Shown: piece after piece, positions 13,092-28,000 of the stretch | Numbering within the stretch: the stretch's first letter is position 1 | Layout: each line of letters opens with the position of its first letter | Assembly (NCBI RefSeq): GCF_000003815.2 | Contig: NC_049980.1 | Coordinates: 26,508,508-26,572,507, forward strand | Source: Branchiostoma floridae | Lineage: Eukaryota; Chordata; Leptocardii; Amphioxiformes; Branchiostomatidae | Direction: 5' to 3' | Length of the DNA stretch: 64,000 bases | The notes under the pieces: generated by a model | What the model was told of the DNA's origin: nothing | Databases searched by the model: none | What the model saw: only the letters and a program-made list of their open reading frames with translations | Program-made: the position numbers and the translations under genes

Positions 13092-16000
13092 ATGGCGAGC
13101 CGCAGCGGAAGCTTCCACCTGCTGGTCCTGGCCTGCTGCTGCTGGCTGACTGCCGGAGGAGCGCTGCGGTGCCCCGATGACTGCACCTGCCGGGAAGCTA
13201 AGGGCGAGGTGGAGTGTGAGAGACCGAACACCCTGCGAGCCATCCCCGGTCCTGACGACCTCAACGACATCGACAAAGTCAAAGAGCTGTGAGTACTCAA
13301 TCATGTGTGTGTGTGTGATGTGTTAAATCTTTATCATCATTATTCACGTTTTTCTACTTTGTTTATATAGCTTGTCGCATATGTGCAGTAGATATGAGTT
13401 TCTGCAGAGACTGCTACATCGCACGCGACGTGGTTAGCACTTATATAAGTTCCCTTTGAAATTCCAAAAGGCCACCAGGCGTGGTAATCCAAGGTGCTTC
13501 GAAACAAGCGGGTGACCCGTCTTGAATGCATGGCCTTAAGTTGACTGTAGGACTTAAACGATTTGTAAATGTTTTCAGAGCGGATTCTCTTGTTGTTGAA
13601 GGTCGCACGCATCACGTACGGTCGCAACATATCACTTAAACGCAGTGTCGAAAAAAAGACCGTGTAGTTTTGGAAAGAAATGTATAGATTATATCGAGGA
13701 ATGGAGAATAAAAGCTGTATAAGTCTGAATGAAGTAGCGCCTGTATTGGTCGTCACACCTCTTCAGACTTCCCCCAGTTTATGTCACAGCGGGCAAGCTT
13801 ACCGTGGTGAAACCACCAGCATAGTGTCCACTTAGAGCGTCATTATTTCCCGCTTAAACCTCTCCCAAAGCAAACAAGCGGTTTACTCATCTGTTCAGAA
13901 TGAGGGCAGAGTGGGTATCTCTGTCCAGCCTGTGTAAATAATTCAGCAGAGCCGCTCTGCCATCACAAGAAAAGACGGACGACAACCTCCGTAATCGAAT
14001 ATCAGCCGGGTAATGAACGTACTTCAGCAGTCGCTCGTCCATAATCTCGTACACTGTCCAGACTACGGCGTCGATCGCTCGGAAGGTTGTAGCGATTAAT
14101 GATAATTGATAACACGTACAATGTCATTGGGCTGAATGAATGGTGAACTAAATACAATATTTCTCCTGTAACTGGGCTAACGGCGCCCCACATATGATAC
14201 ACTGTGTGACTCACAGCGTTGGGCGTTTTTGAGAGTCCTCGAAGTGAACTTTTTAGCAAACGAATGACCGGTTAATTGAATATGTTACCAACATGACTAA
14301 CCTACATCAAACGGTGTTCATGACAGGCGTGACATAACACGGTACCACCGTGACACACATCATAACCTCCCATCTCCGCCCACATCGTGACACACACGAC
14401 GAACACATACACGCAGGCACACATCTGAAAATATTGAGCCGTGTCGCTGAACAGTATCGATAGTTTGCATAAGAAAACATGGAACTATTGACTGGAAAGA
14501 AAGAGGAGAGGTCTTTGGTCTTTTTGGCTACAGCTTGAATTGATACAACCCCGTGTTGTCCATACCTAATTAATAGTCATGTTAACACAGCTTACAGAAA
14601 ATCGAGGACAGGAGCATTATGTTACATATCACACGGTCCAATGGGATCTTATCCTCTTACTGACTTCTAATATATTTCTATGGTAACAAATACCTCGTGC
14701 CCAGTTCTATTCCTGCACGCGAAATCAGATTCTGTTACGGGAAAACATTACGTTAGAAGTAGGTCGCTGTAAATGGTGTCCATGTACGATCAAACGAGAA
14801 GCTGAAGCTTAAGTAAAGTGCTGACGTGCTCCGATCTCACTGCAGGAGCCTGCTAACCTTTCACGGCAGTTTGTTCACTTAAACTTCAAGCGATAGCTGG
14901 AACAAACGACGGGATATCATTTCTGACTCAACACCTTACGGTAGGTCCACGTTGCCGTGGTGTATAAGGCTCGTAATCCGACTTGTGATTGCTAGGACTT
15001 AATTTCAGCGCTCCTAGGATCACAGACAGGTGGTATGGTAATTGCACTTACTAAACAAAACAAGGGACGCCAGTTCTCACATCCAAGTATGCCTAATCAC
15101 TGCATACACACCACCAAGTCATGCATGTTTCTGTGTAACTATATCATTTGTGGCGAACAATGGAGTGAAGGAGACAAGGTCGTTTCTTAGATCTCTAATA
15201 ACGTGTGCTTTGACATGACATACGTTTTTCAAAAAGCTAACGAGATCATGGAAAATGCGTTCTTCTTCGTAAGAATTCTGATAGTCTAAGACCAGTGATA
15301 TGGGATTCATTTCTAAACCATTTGCGCCGTTTCATCACGCTTTTGTTGACAGAAGCAAGCGAAGCAGCCATGGCGTAGACTCGATTATTGAAGCACGGTA
15401 ACGTAATGATGGGGCCAGCAAGCACTTAACTCGATTCGGGAATGATTTGTATTCTGCGTCAAGGTTACAAAGCAATGACGAACAGAAGCAACAATATCCT
15501 GGCCTTTGCAAATCTCACTAAGTTATCTTGAACAGCATTTGAAACGGGTGGTTTGTTGTTATATAAGTTGACTTCAGTTACAGACAATTTTTACAATACG
15601 ATGAACTAACGGTAAAGTGAAAGTTTGTACTTCCAATTTGAAAATAAAAAACAACAATGCCGCTCTGCGTTCAACATCTAATAGTCTACAATCAGTACTG
15701 CTTCAGTAGAGTCTGTTTGACATGTGTCAATCTCCTGAAAAGGCATGGATATGACCATGAATTGGAATTATTGAGTCAACCTGTTGAGTCATCCATGATC
15801 AAAACAAAAATGCGATTACTGCGTACGTGGCGGGTGTACTGAGATATTGCTTATTGGATTTGCTGACAGTGTGTGCCGTGTTCAACGTGACTCTAGCTCT
15901 AGTGATAGCTGAATGAAGAATAATCGGTAGCTATGTTTTGTGGCGAATTCAACATGATGCCTTCCCATTTTCCCCGAAAGTATCGATATCGATTGTAAGG

Positions 16001-19000
16001 AATTATCCAGGGCCCCACTGTAAAGCAGTGTGGTTACACTGAGTATGGCTATCCTGGCTAAAGAAAACAGAATGTAAAAAAAGGAAAGGGACTTAATGCC
16101 TTACTTGGTCAATTGGCATAGATTCATTGAGATATTGTTCGCTGTTGTGACACATCCCCAAAGTTCAAAATTCTATAAACTGATCTACCAAACCTTCAAG
16201 CAAACAAACAAACAAACAACCACCAAACAAACAAGGGCCAAGAAAACACCCCTTCCTGTGCGGAGGCAAAACTCCAGTTATCGCCACCAAAAATCGTCCC
16301 TGAATTTGCACATGTCATTCAGTATTGCCGGTGCCGCCGCTTTACTTCAAACGAGACATGAGGGTACATATAATCTGACGTGGAAGGAAATTGAGTTCCC
16401 TGCATGGTAAGAAAGGAATTCAAATCATACTCGATCTGTTGAAAAAAAAAACATATTCATAGTCAATCAAAGCAGGAATGCCTTAGAAAAGATACGATAT
16501 CCGGAGATTCTGCAGAAATAAAAAAAAAGCCTCTAGGAAGTCCATCATCGAAGTTCCTTAGCTCTGTCGAAACCTACCCACAAAACCTGCCCACCAAATA
16601 TTACACGGATCTAGTCACACTTCTCGATTTATGCTGTAAAATAACACAAAACTACGAAGAAACGGCACCAAAACAACTTATGGTTTTGGCGAAGATAAGC
16701 ATTACTTCAAAACTCTGTGGTCTACCGTAATCATGATCTTTGAGCATATATCTAAAAAAATCTTACCATAAAGAATAAATTGGAGCGGAACAACCACCGT
16801 TGTGCCTTCCCAAAACATATTTTTGTGTACGCTGTAAAGGTGTCTCTATAATTAGATTTTGGTGAATCACAAGCACTAGCTAGCTTGTTTTCGTCTACCC
16901 GTTCGCGCCCGCGTCCATCGACTTGCGGTGGCAGCCATACATTTGACTGCGATGCCAAAGGTTAGTTCGAATGAACTCCAAATCAAGGAATCATTTGATA
17001 ACGGGAAGGGTAGGATAGTGATTATATCCGATAAGAGGTTAGGAATCTGTATAACAACTCGACGGCTGCAGTTTTGAAATGCATGTTAAAGGGGACATGT
17101 CGGTGTCTCTGAAGATTTAAATTTGCCAGCTATAGTGGTCTGTTCATTGTACAGAAAACATGATAGGGGAAGACTTGAATTTTAGTTTTCCGGTAGTAAA
17201 ATTCATGTATATACATGTAGTTCGTCTGGCCCGGCCCTTGGCCCGGCCCTTTTGCCCGGCAATGTTCGGCTTCCGTCCCGGTGTTGTTAAATGTATTTGA
17301 AGAAGTTTTGTCGAGACTGGCGGCGAAATAAATGTGCATGAGAAAGGAAATTTTCTGGATTTTACGAAGACGCGTAGGTTATACACCTGTTAGTAAAGGG
17401 TTGGCGTCGTGTCTGTTATTCGTATTGATTGCTCATACACGTGGGGGAAGACTGCCGCAACAGCCTGCGGGGGTAGAGGTTCAGGTCGGGGGAAGTCGCT
17501 GGGTTTAGCCTGGCTTCGTCGTAAGAAATTAAAGAATGACACATACCGCTTACTATGAAAAAGAGCTTACTTTGTGTTCAAGGGGTCATGGGTTCAAACA
17601 CTGGCTGCGTCATACTGAATACTTTAAGAAGTTAAATATATCTGTTCAAAAGTGAGCATTCACACAACACATATGGGGAATAGTATGGCGAATATAGCCA
17701 CCTACAGCAATACGTGCTCATCTGTGTGGTCCAAGAGCTACAAAACTGATGGTTTAAAAGCTACAAAACAAGATGGGCGCTGCCCTATATATGGGCCTTA
17801 TACACGGAGAGAGAGGGAAAGGATTTCAACTAGGTTAGCTCTCAACACGTGTCTGAGGAATGCTAATTTTGCTGACTTGAAAAATGGAAAACACGTAACA
17901 GGTTGGAGACATACCTTTCCGTTTATATAACACCATTCTTAAGGTTTAGTTGCAGCTTTGAAAATATAAATCCAGCTAGCCAAAACAAATCATGACTTCT
18001 TTCGTCAAATTCTTTTTCTTTTGCCATGCATATTTACATAAAAGGGATGAGGGAGGGATAATACAGACGGGGTTATAACGTATTGCCTTAGGTGATTTAC
18101 AAAAGGCATGTAGACCAATATTTTCAATAACAGGCGATATGCTGATTGGATATGAAATTCTAGTCTTACAGCATACGCACAACCCTTACAACGGACAGTG
18201 ACTTACATATCAGTTTCGACATGTACTTACTAGTACTGTTTTCTGTCAAACGGATTGTTTTCTGAGATGACTAAGGTATTGTTCATATCAGCACGCACAT
18301 ATATTCTTTGTGTTACATTCCGCAAAAGACTTATTTCAACACTGATTGTTTTAAAAGCAAATAACACGAATGCCTCGTCGGCCTTTCTCTTTTGTGTCCG
18401 AACTCAGCTGCCTGTTGTATGCATTTACCCATGACATACGCCTGTGTATGGCAATTAGTAAATGCAATATTGATAATAGCAGCAGTACCCCGGGTGTTGT
18501 TGTTTTCTAAAGATATGGCTAGATGTATCTATATGGACGGCGTGTAAGGTCAAATCTCCGAGGGGTAGGCCCTGACTGTTACATTAAACCAGGTGTAGAC
18601 TTCAAGAGATCTACTAACGTATACGTAGGATCTGTAATCTTCGAGGCATAAGGTCCGAAGGATTATGACCAGCAATACTAAAAGCATTTCATACATTTGG
18701 TATAATAAGCTTCGTTAGTGCTTGACATACAATCCAAACAGAGGTTGAAATGGAGATCGTTACTTTCTACCACCCGAAAGACGTCAGGAAACGGTTGGCA
18801 GAAAGAATTTATTCTCGATCTTTCAACCTCTGTTTAGTGAGTACTCCACATAAGACGCAAGCGTGTAGTCACTACCTCTGGGGGTTGACCTCCGACAGGG
18901 GAATTGCGGTTGTCGGTGTCTTTTTGTTCACAGCGATATCTTAAGTTCCTATATCCTTTGTATGGGTTTGTTTGTTTGTTTGTTTGTTTGGTTGTAGTTT

Positions 19001-22000
19001 TGCCTATCGGTAGTCATTTTAGGTCCCAGGGCGGTTTTGAGACCGTTCCAGTATACTATTGTCATGTAAAATTATAGAACTCTACCTCCATCTTGAAGAT
19101 CAAAAACAGTTGTTGTCACCTTGCACAGTCTGGAACCTAATTATCTACTCTCCAAGCGGAGGTTAGACCACTGTATTGGTTGTTGCCTATTGTTCAAATA
19201 AAAAAATACCTAAAACATAAATCGAAACATGTTTTAAGAATTTAACACAGGATATCAAACGCCACAACTGACACGACAAACACTCGAAGGTTTGTGTCCT
19301 ACGGACTCTTATTTTTGCACCTGCAGCCGGGAGCCAATCGCTCCTTGCTCGCACACACACGCACGGCGGTGTCTGGATAATTTCCTGGCCTCCTCGCGAG
19401 GTGAAACGATGGCTGAACTGAAAGTACGCAGAAATTTTATCAGACCACCGCCATCCCTGGGGGTAGAACACCAAACCACCGAAGCTAAAAATAGCAGGAA
19501 AACGTATGGTGCAGAAGCACTGCATTCTTGACTGGTTTGCTGCGTTTCCTTGAATAGAATTCAAATGGTGACATAAAACAGGCAAAACAAGATTTCTGCG
19601 ACCTCAAGCCTCCATGAATATGAACGGTAGCTGTAGTTCATTAATCATACAGATAGAATTTTGATTGAAGATTACATCTGCCCATTGATCACTTCTAGTC
19701 ACCGTACGGTGAACGAGGCTGGTATATTTGAAATATATAAATTAACTTCAACAGCACAGAAACATACATACTATTTACAATAGCTCCCCGTGAATTGATA
19801 GCGTCTTCCATTCTGTACGGAAATACTTCGTATTACATATCTACATACAATGCATATAATGTTATGCTTTATTCCATTGCGAATATAAAGCGCATTCGAA
19901 GTACCCACATTTTGCCGCAACTAGCCATTTGTGATGATATGGTATAAATCACTTACCTAATCCAATTATCTAAACATGAGTGATTAGACCTCATTTAAAA
20001 GAAAATATCCTTATCGTCAAATCCTATGTACCAGCCATAGCCAGATAGCCAATATTCTTAGGTACGCGTGGGCGTTATGTTCAGACTCTCATCTTCGGAA
20101 ATGTTGACCTGATTTTATCATTGCACTGATATGTGTAATGATGAATAAATGGCAAATAGATGTCCACGTTACAAGGGAAAATATACAGCTATAAGTAAAC
20201 TTTCGTCGACCATCGTGAATAATGTACTCAGAAACTTACTTTAAGATACTGACACAAGAAGGTGCACAACTCAGCCATTATTAAAAGCCTGCTAATTCCA
20301 TCTCCTTCTAAATGTGTAAGGGGAGCTTTGAGGAAGATTTTGAAGGCGGATTAATTAGCGAGGGAACAATTCAATTACTATGTGCCGAGGAGGTGCCTGT
20401 ATTTATCAACAACAGCTGTGTTTTTGCAATATTATTGTAAACACGAGCCTTTCGTTTAATCTAGTATCAACATTTGAATGAACTAATCCACCAAGCCCAG
20501 TCATTGATTACTCAGTTTGGACTGAAGAATTGAGTGGGGGGAACGTTTTCCGGAAATCTAACTACCATGATGATATTAGTTCTATAGAAACTGACCGCCC
20601 GCGCTGATCCTAGCATTGTTGTGAGGAGTTAGTCAATTCATCTAGGCTGTAATGTAAACAGGATGGAGGGGGAAAACGAAACAAATAACAGGTATCGTTT
20701 GATAGCATTTGTGTGGGGGTCGAAGGCTTTTCAGCACAAAGGACAGCACATGAGTAGGAAAAGATTCGCTTACGCTGCGGTCATCTCACACTTACGCCTA
20801 ATCTATTAGTTAATTAGAGAGCTGGAATCTACTTTTTTTTAAAAAACTACCATACCCACAAGTTCCAACTCGTGCATGTATGCTTGACGTAAGGTGTCTC
20901 TGGGAATTTCTGCGGCGTTTATTTTGGGTAGGCGCTGATTGGTGATTTTCAACATAGGCCAGGTTGTTTTTGTCGGGACTGGGGGTTTTGTCCGCTCCAA
21001 CGAAAACCTTAGCCCGCTGAAGAAGTCTGTGAAGTAGAAATGCCTCATACTCTCCCACTTTACTTGTTGTTGTTGTTGTTTTTGTTTTTGTTTTGAAAGA
21101 TAAGGCCAGAACCAGGGCCTAAGACGGGACTGAAGAACTTCTAACCGCTGCTATGCACATGCTGTTTTGTTACTCCTGCCACGTACGTACAATGAACATT
21201 CAGTGTGAGAGGCGACAGATATGCTCCTCATGATCCTCAAATTAAGACGAGAGACATGAGTCAGAACATGGAGTGGTTTGATACATACAAATCAATACAA
21301 TGTATTTGATAAAACGAATCATCAATTAGTAACGGATAGAACGTGACCCCCAACAATAAGTCTTGGGAAACTGGCATAACTAACACCCACCAACATGCAT
21401 ATGCAGCTGAGAGTCGTAATGCTGACCGCCGGAGGGAAAGTTCGGATTGTTGTTTTTCATCAACTTTTCCCGGTAATGCGTCTGGAGGATATTTGACATG
21501 TCAGACACGCTCAGTTTTGTGCAACGCGTTATCAAAAGTCTGACAATGGTATTTGAAAATAAACATGTGCTAATAAAACAAGAGTACGTAGGATACAAAC
21601 CTACCTCCACAAATGGACCTAGCCAGAAATCAAGTTTCATGACAATGACTTAGGTGATATGTTGTTCAACTAAATCAAGGCATTCATAAGTTATCGTCTC
21701 ATACACACAAACGTGCACGTGGAACGCAGACACGAACGGTAAGAAAGAAATTACCTTCTGGCGAAGGTAACAGTGTAGGGATTGCTACGATTGTGAGCTC
21801 ACTACCAGTGTACTGTGTTGCTTTGGATAGTCATCTGATCTTCCAGTGTGCCGATCTGTACATCCTTTCACAAATATGGGTCACTTAATCCCGCATTACT
21901 CTGCAAAACAAGAAGCTGAAAGCTAGAGAGGCTTTGCAAGTAAATATTTCATAGTTCACTTCATGTCTCTTTCTATACAGAAATGGACTGTTCCAAAACA

Positions 22001-25000
22001 CCGGTTCAAAAATAGAATAGCCCAAAGTAATGTTTGCCCAAGGATGACCTATTACAGGGTCATGGGACGATGCTACTTCTTCATGGGGATATTATTTTTG
22101 GTCTGTTTGTTTGTGTAGTTCTTTTCCATATGGTACTCGACTTCACTGTAATGGTAATCACAATCTTAATAACATTATTGATAAATGACAATAAAACAAT
22201 GTTTTACGGAGGCGTGAAACTCTTGTTTTATAGCGTACACGTTTGTTGTCGGCACGTTCAAAAATGATTTAAAAAACTTTGTCCTTGCTCTTTAGTAACA
22301 CGGTATTGGTGGTGACACGCGTTGGTGAATCCCTGTCCTGGAAGTATTTCACTTGCTCATAGCTTGTTCATCTTTGTATTTTGGCTGTGCCACAATAATC
22401 CCAAAAGCCTGACAATAAAACATTAACTAAACAAATCGATACACGGTGCGGGGCCCGCGGAAACGCCAAGGACAAAATTATGAGAAGAGATCTAATAGCG
22501 GCGAAACTTCCCCTCACAATACAGCTCCCGGGGGCCTGGCAGGGCGCTTGATAGAGACATACTGGCTCAATATTCTATTAATTAGGGAAGTGACGTGATC
22601 AAAGTTCCCCTGGAGCCGGAAATTGTGCTTAGCGGCGATGACTTGGCGATCATTGAAACGATGATTTCCGTTTAACTTCATTAAGGTCAGACGGTGATAC
22701 ACCAAGTTCATTGTGTTCAACCAAGTCAACTTCAAACGGCTCTCTAATCAAATGACCATAGATTATGTCAACAGAAAAAATGCTTCTTCGGCGAACGCAA
22801 TACTTGAGAGCTGGAATGAAGGTATATGTTTTTAAGAATTGATTAGGTAAACCTAGCTAATGCTAACGTATCAGAAATGAACGGCGATACCTATCCAATT
22901 AATCGATTGGATTGTCAAGTAATTGGCATGGAAGATTGTCCCGGCACGTTTTCTCTTGCTTTAATTTCCCTTTGTAAGCTGACCATGTTGTGGGTGGAAA
23001 AACTGCATTGTAAGTACAGGTTACGTTAGTTCATATTCGGTACTCTGACTCATTCATCCCATGCGTAAATGATTTCATTAGGTTGTTAAATTGATATATT
23101 AAGTTCTTAATTATACTACCAAAAGGATTTTATTTGCCGACTTTCGGTAACCTTCCTCAGGACATGATACTCACTGAGCCATCAGGAAGTTAAACCAGCG
23201 TAGAGGTTAGCGATACGTCAACAGTTACAGTTTTCTTTGACCATCATTGGTCCCATGTTTTACGCTAGACAACAGGTCAAACATCTGAATGACGCTACTG
23301 TATCACTTATCTATTCAATTGCGAGTTATTTTAGTCCTTAGCTATCCTAGCACCTCGTATAGAGGTCTGTATTAGATTTGGAGAGGATGTCATCCACAAA
23401 ATGTGCTTTATCTGGACTTAGGATAGGTGTCGAGGAGACGAAGGTCAAGTTCGATAATTGGCATCCTAGCGGCCTGCTATGGTACTGCAGATTTCTTGGT
23501 CTGGAAGTGCTGTGGTCGTGATTGTCTTAGTTGTATAGATAGCTCTTGGACCGGTGCAATAAAGATTATTTGCATTTATTACGTGGAACTTGCACGTAGG
23601 TGTTGACGAGACTGTTTCACGAAAGTCTATTCACACTAATGTCCTCCCGTTGTTTCTCCAAATATTGCTATAGGGTTACGTTGTTATTCGTATAGCGGAA
23701 ACTTGCAGCTTCCGACGGTGGCATGGGACAACTTATCATGGGGCATTACTATCCGCAGCGGCGTTCTCCAATTTCCATATTCTTCCGGTTGAAATGGCAA
23801 AAGTTGATTGTCAAAAATCGATGCGATTCTCTCCATCAGGAAGCGGGTGACATAAACATCTCCCATTAGGGACTACAGTCGGCATCCCCTGTGTACTATT
23901 TCCGGAAATGTCTAAATATATGGATCCGGTGGCAAATCAAAATATCAAATAGGGCAAATTGTAGCAAAAAAACTTCATTACGTTTCATCGTTCACAAATA
24001 ATGTCAACGTCTATGTAGCCTCAAACTGGAGGAAGAACTCCATGAGATATCTTTATCAGCATGGTATAAACGTACTAAGTAATATTTAAGCAGAGGTTGG
24101 GGTGAAGAATGTAACTTTTTCTTAATCACTGAGGTTCAATGACAGGTAATATGGTAAATGGCTATCAGAGAAGCTGTGTCAGAAAATGTTACATTCCAAC
24201 ATCTGCTTGATCTATCATAGGGTGATAAATTTGTAGCATCCGACGATGGAGTTGAGTCCGCAGCCGCTCGCGTGTTGATCACGGAACGTTTACGAATTCT
24301 GACAAGAAGACTGAAGCTGTAATTGCATCTAGATAAAGCAGGCAACTTCCAAATGAGTTTGGCGCATTTCCTCGTCAGTTTCGGATGAAGAGGTGTAAAA
24401 CATTTAGACATACGAAAAGCCAAGATATCCTGTTACACTTCCGACAGCCAATTTTTCTCACCACAACCAACTGACGTTTCGTCTATTCATCATCACCAGA
24501 TGACATTGACATGTCAGGATGGTGTTGTATGCATGGTTATCTGCCAGCATCTGGAAGAGTTGACTCCATCGCTTCTTCTATTCTGAATCATAACAACTAC
24601 AAAACTAGACTACGATTGACGCTCTTGGTTTTGTATCTAACGTCATCTCTCATAATTCTGCCAAGACCGCAACATTAAAACGATACGGTGAAATCAGCCA
24701 ATGCGGCATCAGTAATCCAAGAAGTAAGTACACTTCTGACATCCAAGGCCTTCTTAAGGTCTTGATGATCCAATGTTTTTGTCAGCGCCTGAAAGCATCC
24801 GGTGGAATTATGTTTAGTTTTCAAATAGCAAAGAGGTTGCAGGTTATCAGCTTGGATGAAAAGATCGATTTCAGATTCCCTGATTGAGCAAAGAGATTTT
24901 AGAACAGCTTACAAAAGCGAGTATGTATGTGAAGAGCTGAATGTTGCGTCTTCGTCTTGTGCAGGTACATCAGCGGCCAACAAGGTCTGACCAGACTAAC

Positions 25001-28000
25001 AAGAGAACAGCTGGGGCACTACAAAGGTCTGATCAAACTGTGAGTAACAGTTAAAATCTGTTTCCAGATAATTGATCGTTCCCTTGGCATGTGCTCATGT
25101 AGTTATTACCTTCTTTTTTGTTACATGCAACCACTCACTGTAAGCAAAATTACAACACAAGAAATATATGGAAAATGCTTCAATGGCTTGAAACATCTAA
25201 CGATAGCCGACGATGGGGGATGGCGTTATTATATTTCAGCCATACATAGTATGGTGAAATATATTGTATTCGTAATGTTTCTTTCTTTCTTTCTTTCTTT
25301 CTCCTGTAAAATCTTCAAAGTGATTCATCTCCGCCGTTCCTGGACCGAATGACCTGAAATTTGGCACAGGGGTAGAATGGGCCAATACCTTGATGCTTTT
25401 TTCTCAGTTTTTTCATATCTGCCTCTAAAATGATTTTATTGAGATTTTTTGGTCAATTTTAGACCAAAACTGTATATTTTGGCCCCTGTACCCTGGTATT
25501 ACAACCAAATGAGCTGAAATTTGACAGAGATGTGCCTTGATAATGCCCCCATAAAAATTCAATAACACTTTTGGTGTACAGTACAACAAAATGCTTATTT
25601 TTGCGATTTTTTTACCAATTTTTGACCAAAAAAGGACACTTTTGGCTCCTGTACCTTGGTATTGCAACCGAATGAGCTGAAATTTGACACAGATGTGCCT
25701 TGATAATCCCTTCATATAAATTCAATAACATTTTTGGTGTACAGTGCAACAAAATGCTTATTTTTGCGATTTTTTGACCAATTTTTGACCAAAAAAGGAC
25801 ACTTTTGGCTCCTGTACCTTGGTATTGCAACCGAATGAGCTGAAATTTGACACAGATGTGCCTTGTTAATCCCTTCATATAAATTCAATAACACTTTTGG
25901 TGTACAGTGCAACAAAATGCTTATTTTTGCGATTTTTGGCCAATTTTTGACCAAAAAAGGACACTTTTGGCTCCTGTACCCTGGTATTACAATTAAATGA
26001 CCTGAAATTTGGTATAGATAGGCATTAGATACTTGGTAACAAGATTCAAGTAAAATTTTTGACATAAACAACTTTAAAATGATTAATTTTGGCACTTTTC
26101 TGAGGGGAAATTTGTTTTCTTTTGGCCTCCTGACGTGACCTTCCGTGACCCCGCAGAGAGCCACACCTGTGCGCGTCAGCCGGAGAGTTAATTGAATCAA
26201 AGACCTAGCCAATCAGCGAAGAGGAGGCCAAAGGCTAATTAATATTCATAAGCGGGGCCTCATGATCCCGTATATAGCAGTGTTCCCGCCAGGGGGAGCG
26301 AAGCCCGCCTAAGGCTCTCGCATTTTAGACTATTCAGAAGGCTTTATATTGTATCAGTTCTTAGGGGCATATCTATGGTAATCGCAGCAGTCACTTAACT
26401 TCTCTTCAGAAGTTTAGCGTAACACTATTTCAGGTCAAACCGTCAAAGGCAACTAAAAACAAACTTTAACGTTACTGAGTTCAACAGTACTTATAACTTG
26501 TTATCCGAAGTTGAAACGCTAGCGATGGTATTTTCGCTGCGCTGTTAGCTCCGTGCGACTGTTGTTGACGGTCTTATAACGGTATATTTTGCACCCCTGT
26601 ACCCTGGTATGAGTAACATTTGGTATAGATAGGCATAAGATAGTTGGTAAAATGATCCAAGTAAAATTTTTGGCATAAAGTACTGTAAAAAGCTTAATTA
26701 CAGCACTTTTTTTTAGGGGAAATTGGTTTTCTTTCGTTCTCCATGCCATGACCTTTCGGACGTTCACCCCACAGAGCCGACATCTGCACCTGTGTCTAGC
26801 CGGCAGGAAGAGTTAATTCAATTAATGGTTCAGCCAATCAGCGAATAGGAAAGCGAAGGCTAATTAATATTCATAAGCGGGACCACACAATACGGTAACT
26901 TGAAGACTCAGGCCGTACAGACTTCTCGCCAGGATTTTTTCAAAGCGTCGGACAGGGGTCCGGGGGCCGCCGAATGTCCCTGGCGGGGTCCAGGGGCAGG
27001 GCCACTGTGGGGGGACCCAGGTGGGCGAAGCCCTCCCGGAAGCTCTTGCATTTTAGACTATTGAGAAGGCTTCTTTTATCAGTTTTTTTAGGGCCATATC
27101 TACGATAATCGTAGCAGTCACTTACTTCTCTTCAGCAGTTTGACTTTAAAATATTTCGGGTCAAAGCTTCAAAGACAACTAAAACCTCATAAACAACAAA
27201 CTTTACTTAGCTCAACAGTATACAAAAATATTGTACGGGTTGCCATCCTTAGTTGAAGCGCTTATTTATAGCGCTAGTATCTTCGCTGCGCCGTTAGCCG
27301 CCGTGCGACTTTTGTTGACGGTCTGATATCCCTACGTCGCCGCCTCGCTGATATTCCCACGGACATGTTTCAAGAAAAATACCCAGCAAAAAACGCTGTT
27401 CTGCGTCAAATTCTATTCTATAAAACATGTGGGACTCAGTGTTACAGTCTAAATATTTTGTAGAAGCACCGCTGTAGGAAAGAAGGTCCAAGCAATGTAA
27501 AACATCACGTAGCATGAAGTTCGCTGTCAACTGGCACACAGCACATGACTGTTTGAAACTCTAAGTCTAATCAACAGCCGTGTTTGATTGATAGCCGGCG
27601 GTCCTTTGATGATGTCGGCGAAAGGTGCGTTAGTTAGAAAATCTGCGATTAGTTTTGATACGTAATTATAAGTTAGACAGTGGCGAGAATGATTATTTTC
27701 TCATCAATATTTCTCTTCAGAATTATTTGAACTTAATTGTACATCTAAACAATTGGCTTACCTGTGCAATGTTTATATGATTAATGATCAGTGTACTGAA
27801 ATCATGTGTAACGTATGGCTCCTAGTCAATAGATCAGCATTTTTCTCTATAGTGACCACCTGTCTATAGTGGCCACATTTCTATCACTGGACTGGAACTT
27901 GCGAAAACTGCTGTATTTTCTCCAGAGCAAATGTAGGTGTTCCTAGTGCTGTTGTTGTTTGACATAAACTTTGAACATTTAAATTGTAAGTAACTTTAAA

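Larger units (their letters stand above)
13289..24964 (+). other. Trk intron 1 (11.7 kb)
   Basis: It separates the signal-peptide/LRRNT exon from the first LRR exon. Both boundaries are phase 2 (CT|GTGAGT and CAG|GTACATC). No nested gene is recognised. Several blocks are rich in homeobox-like TAATTA, forkhead-like GTAAACA and E-box motifs (for example 20270-20470 and 22540-22960). A short inverted repeat lies at 18735-18838 and a solo repeat core at 19147-19164. TTTG-type runs occur at 18966-18990 and TTG runs at 21064-21094. Confidence 0.6.

Noticed and set aside
13049-13304. Minus-strand frames of 78 and 83 codons over the Trk first exon
   Set aside because: They are antisense shadows of a GC-rich real exon with signal peptide and LRRNT on the plus strand.
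25425-26212. Overlapping minus-strand reading frames up to 166 codons with repeated CQISAH and KCPFLVKNW segments
   Set aside because: They are produced by the 162-163 bp tandem array. The frame shifts between units, the translation is repetitive and no domain is recognisable.
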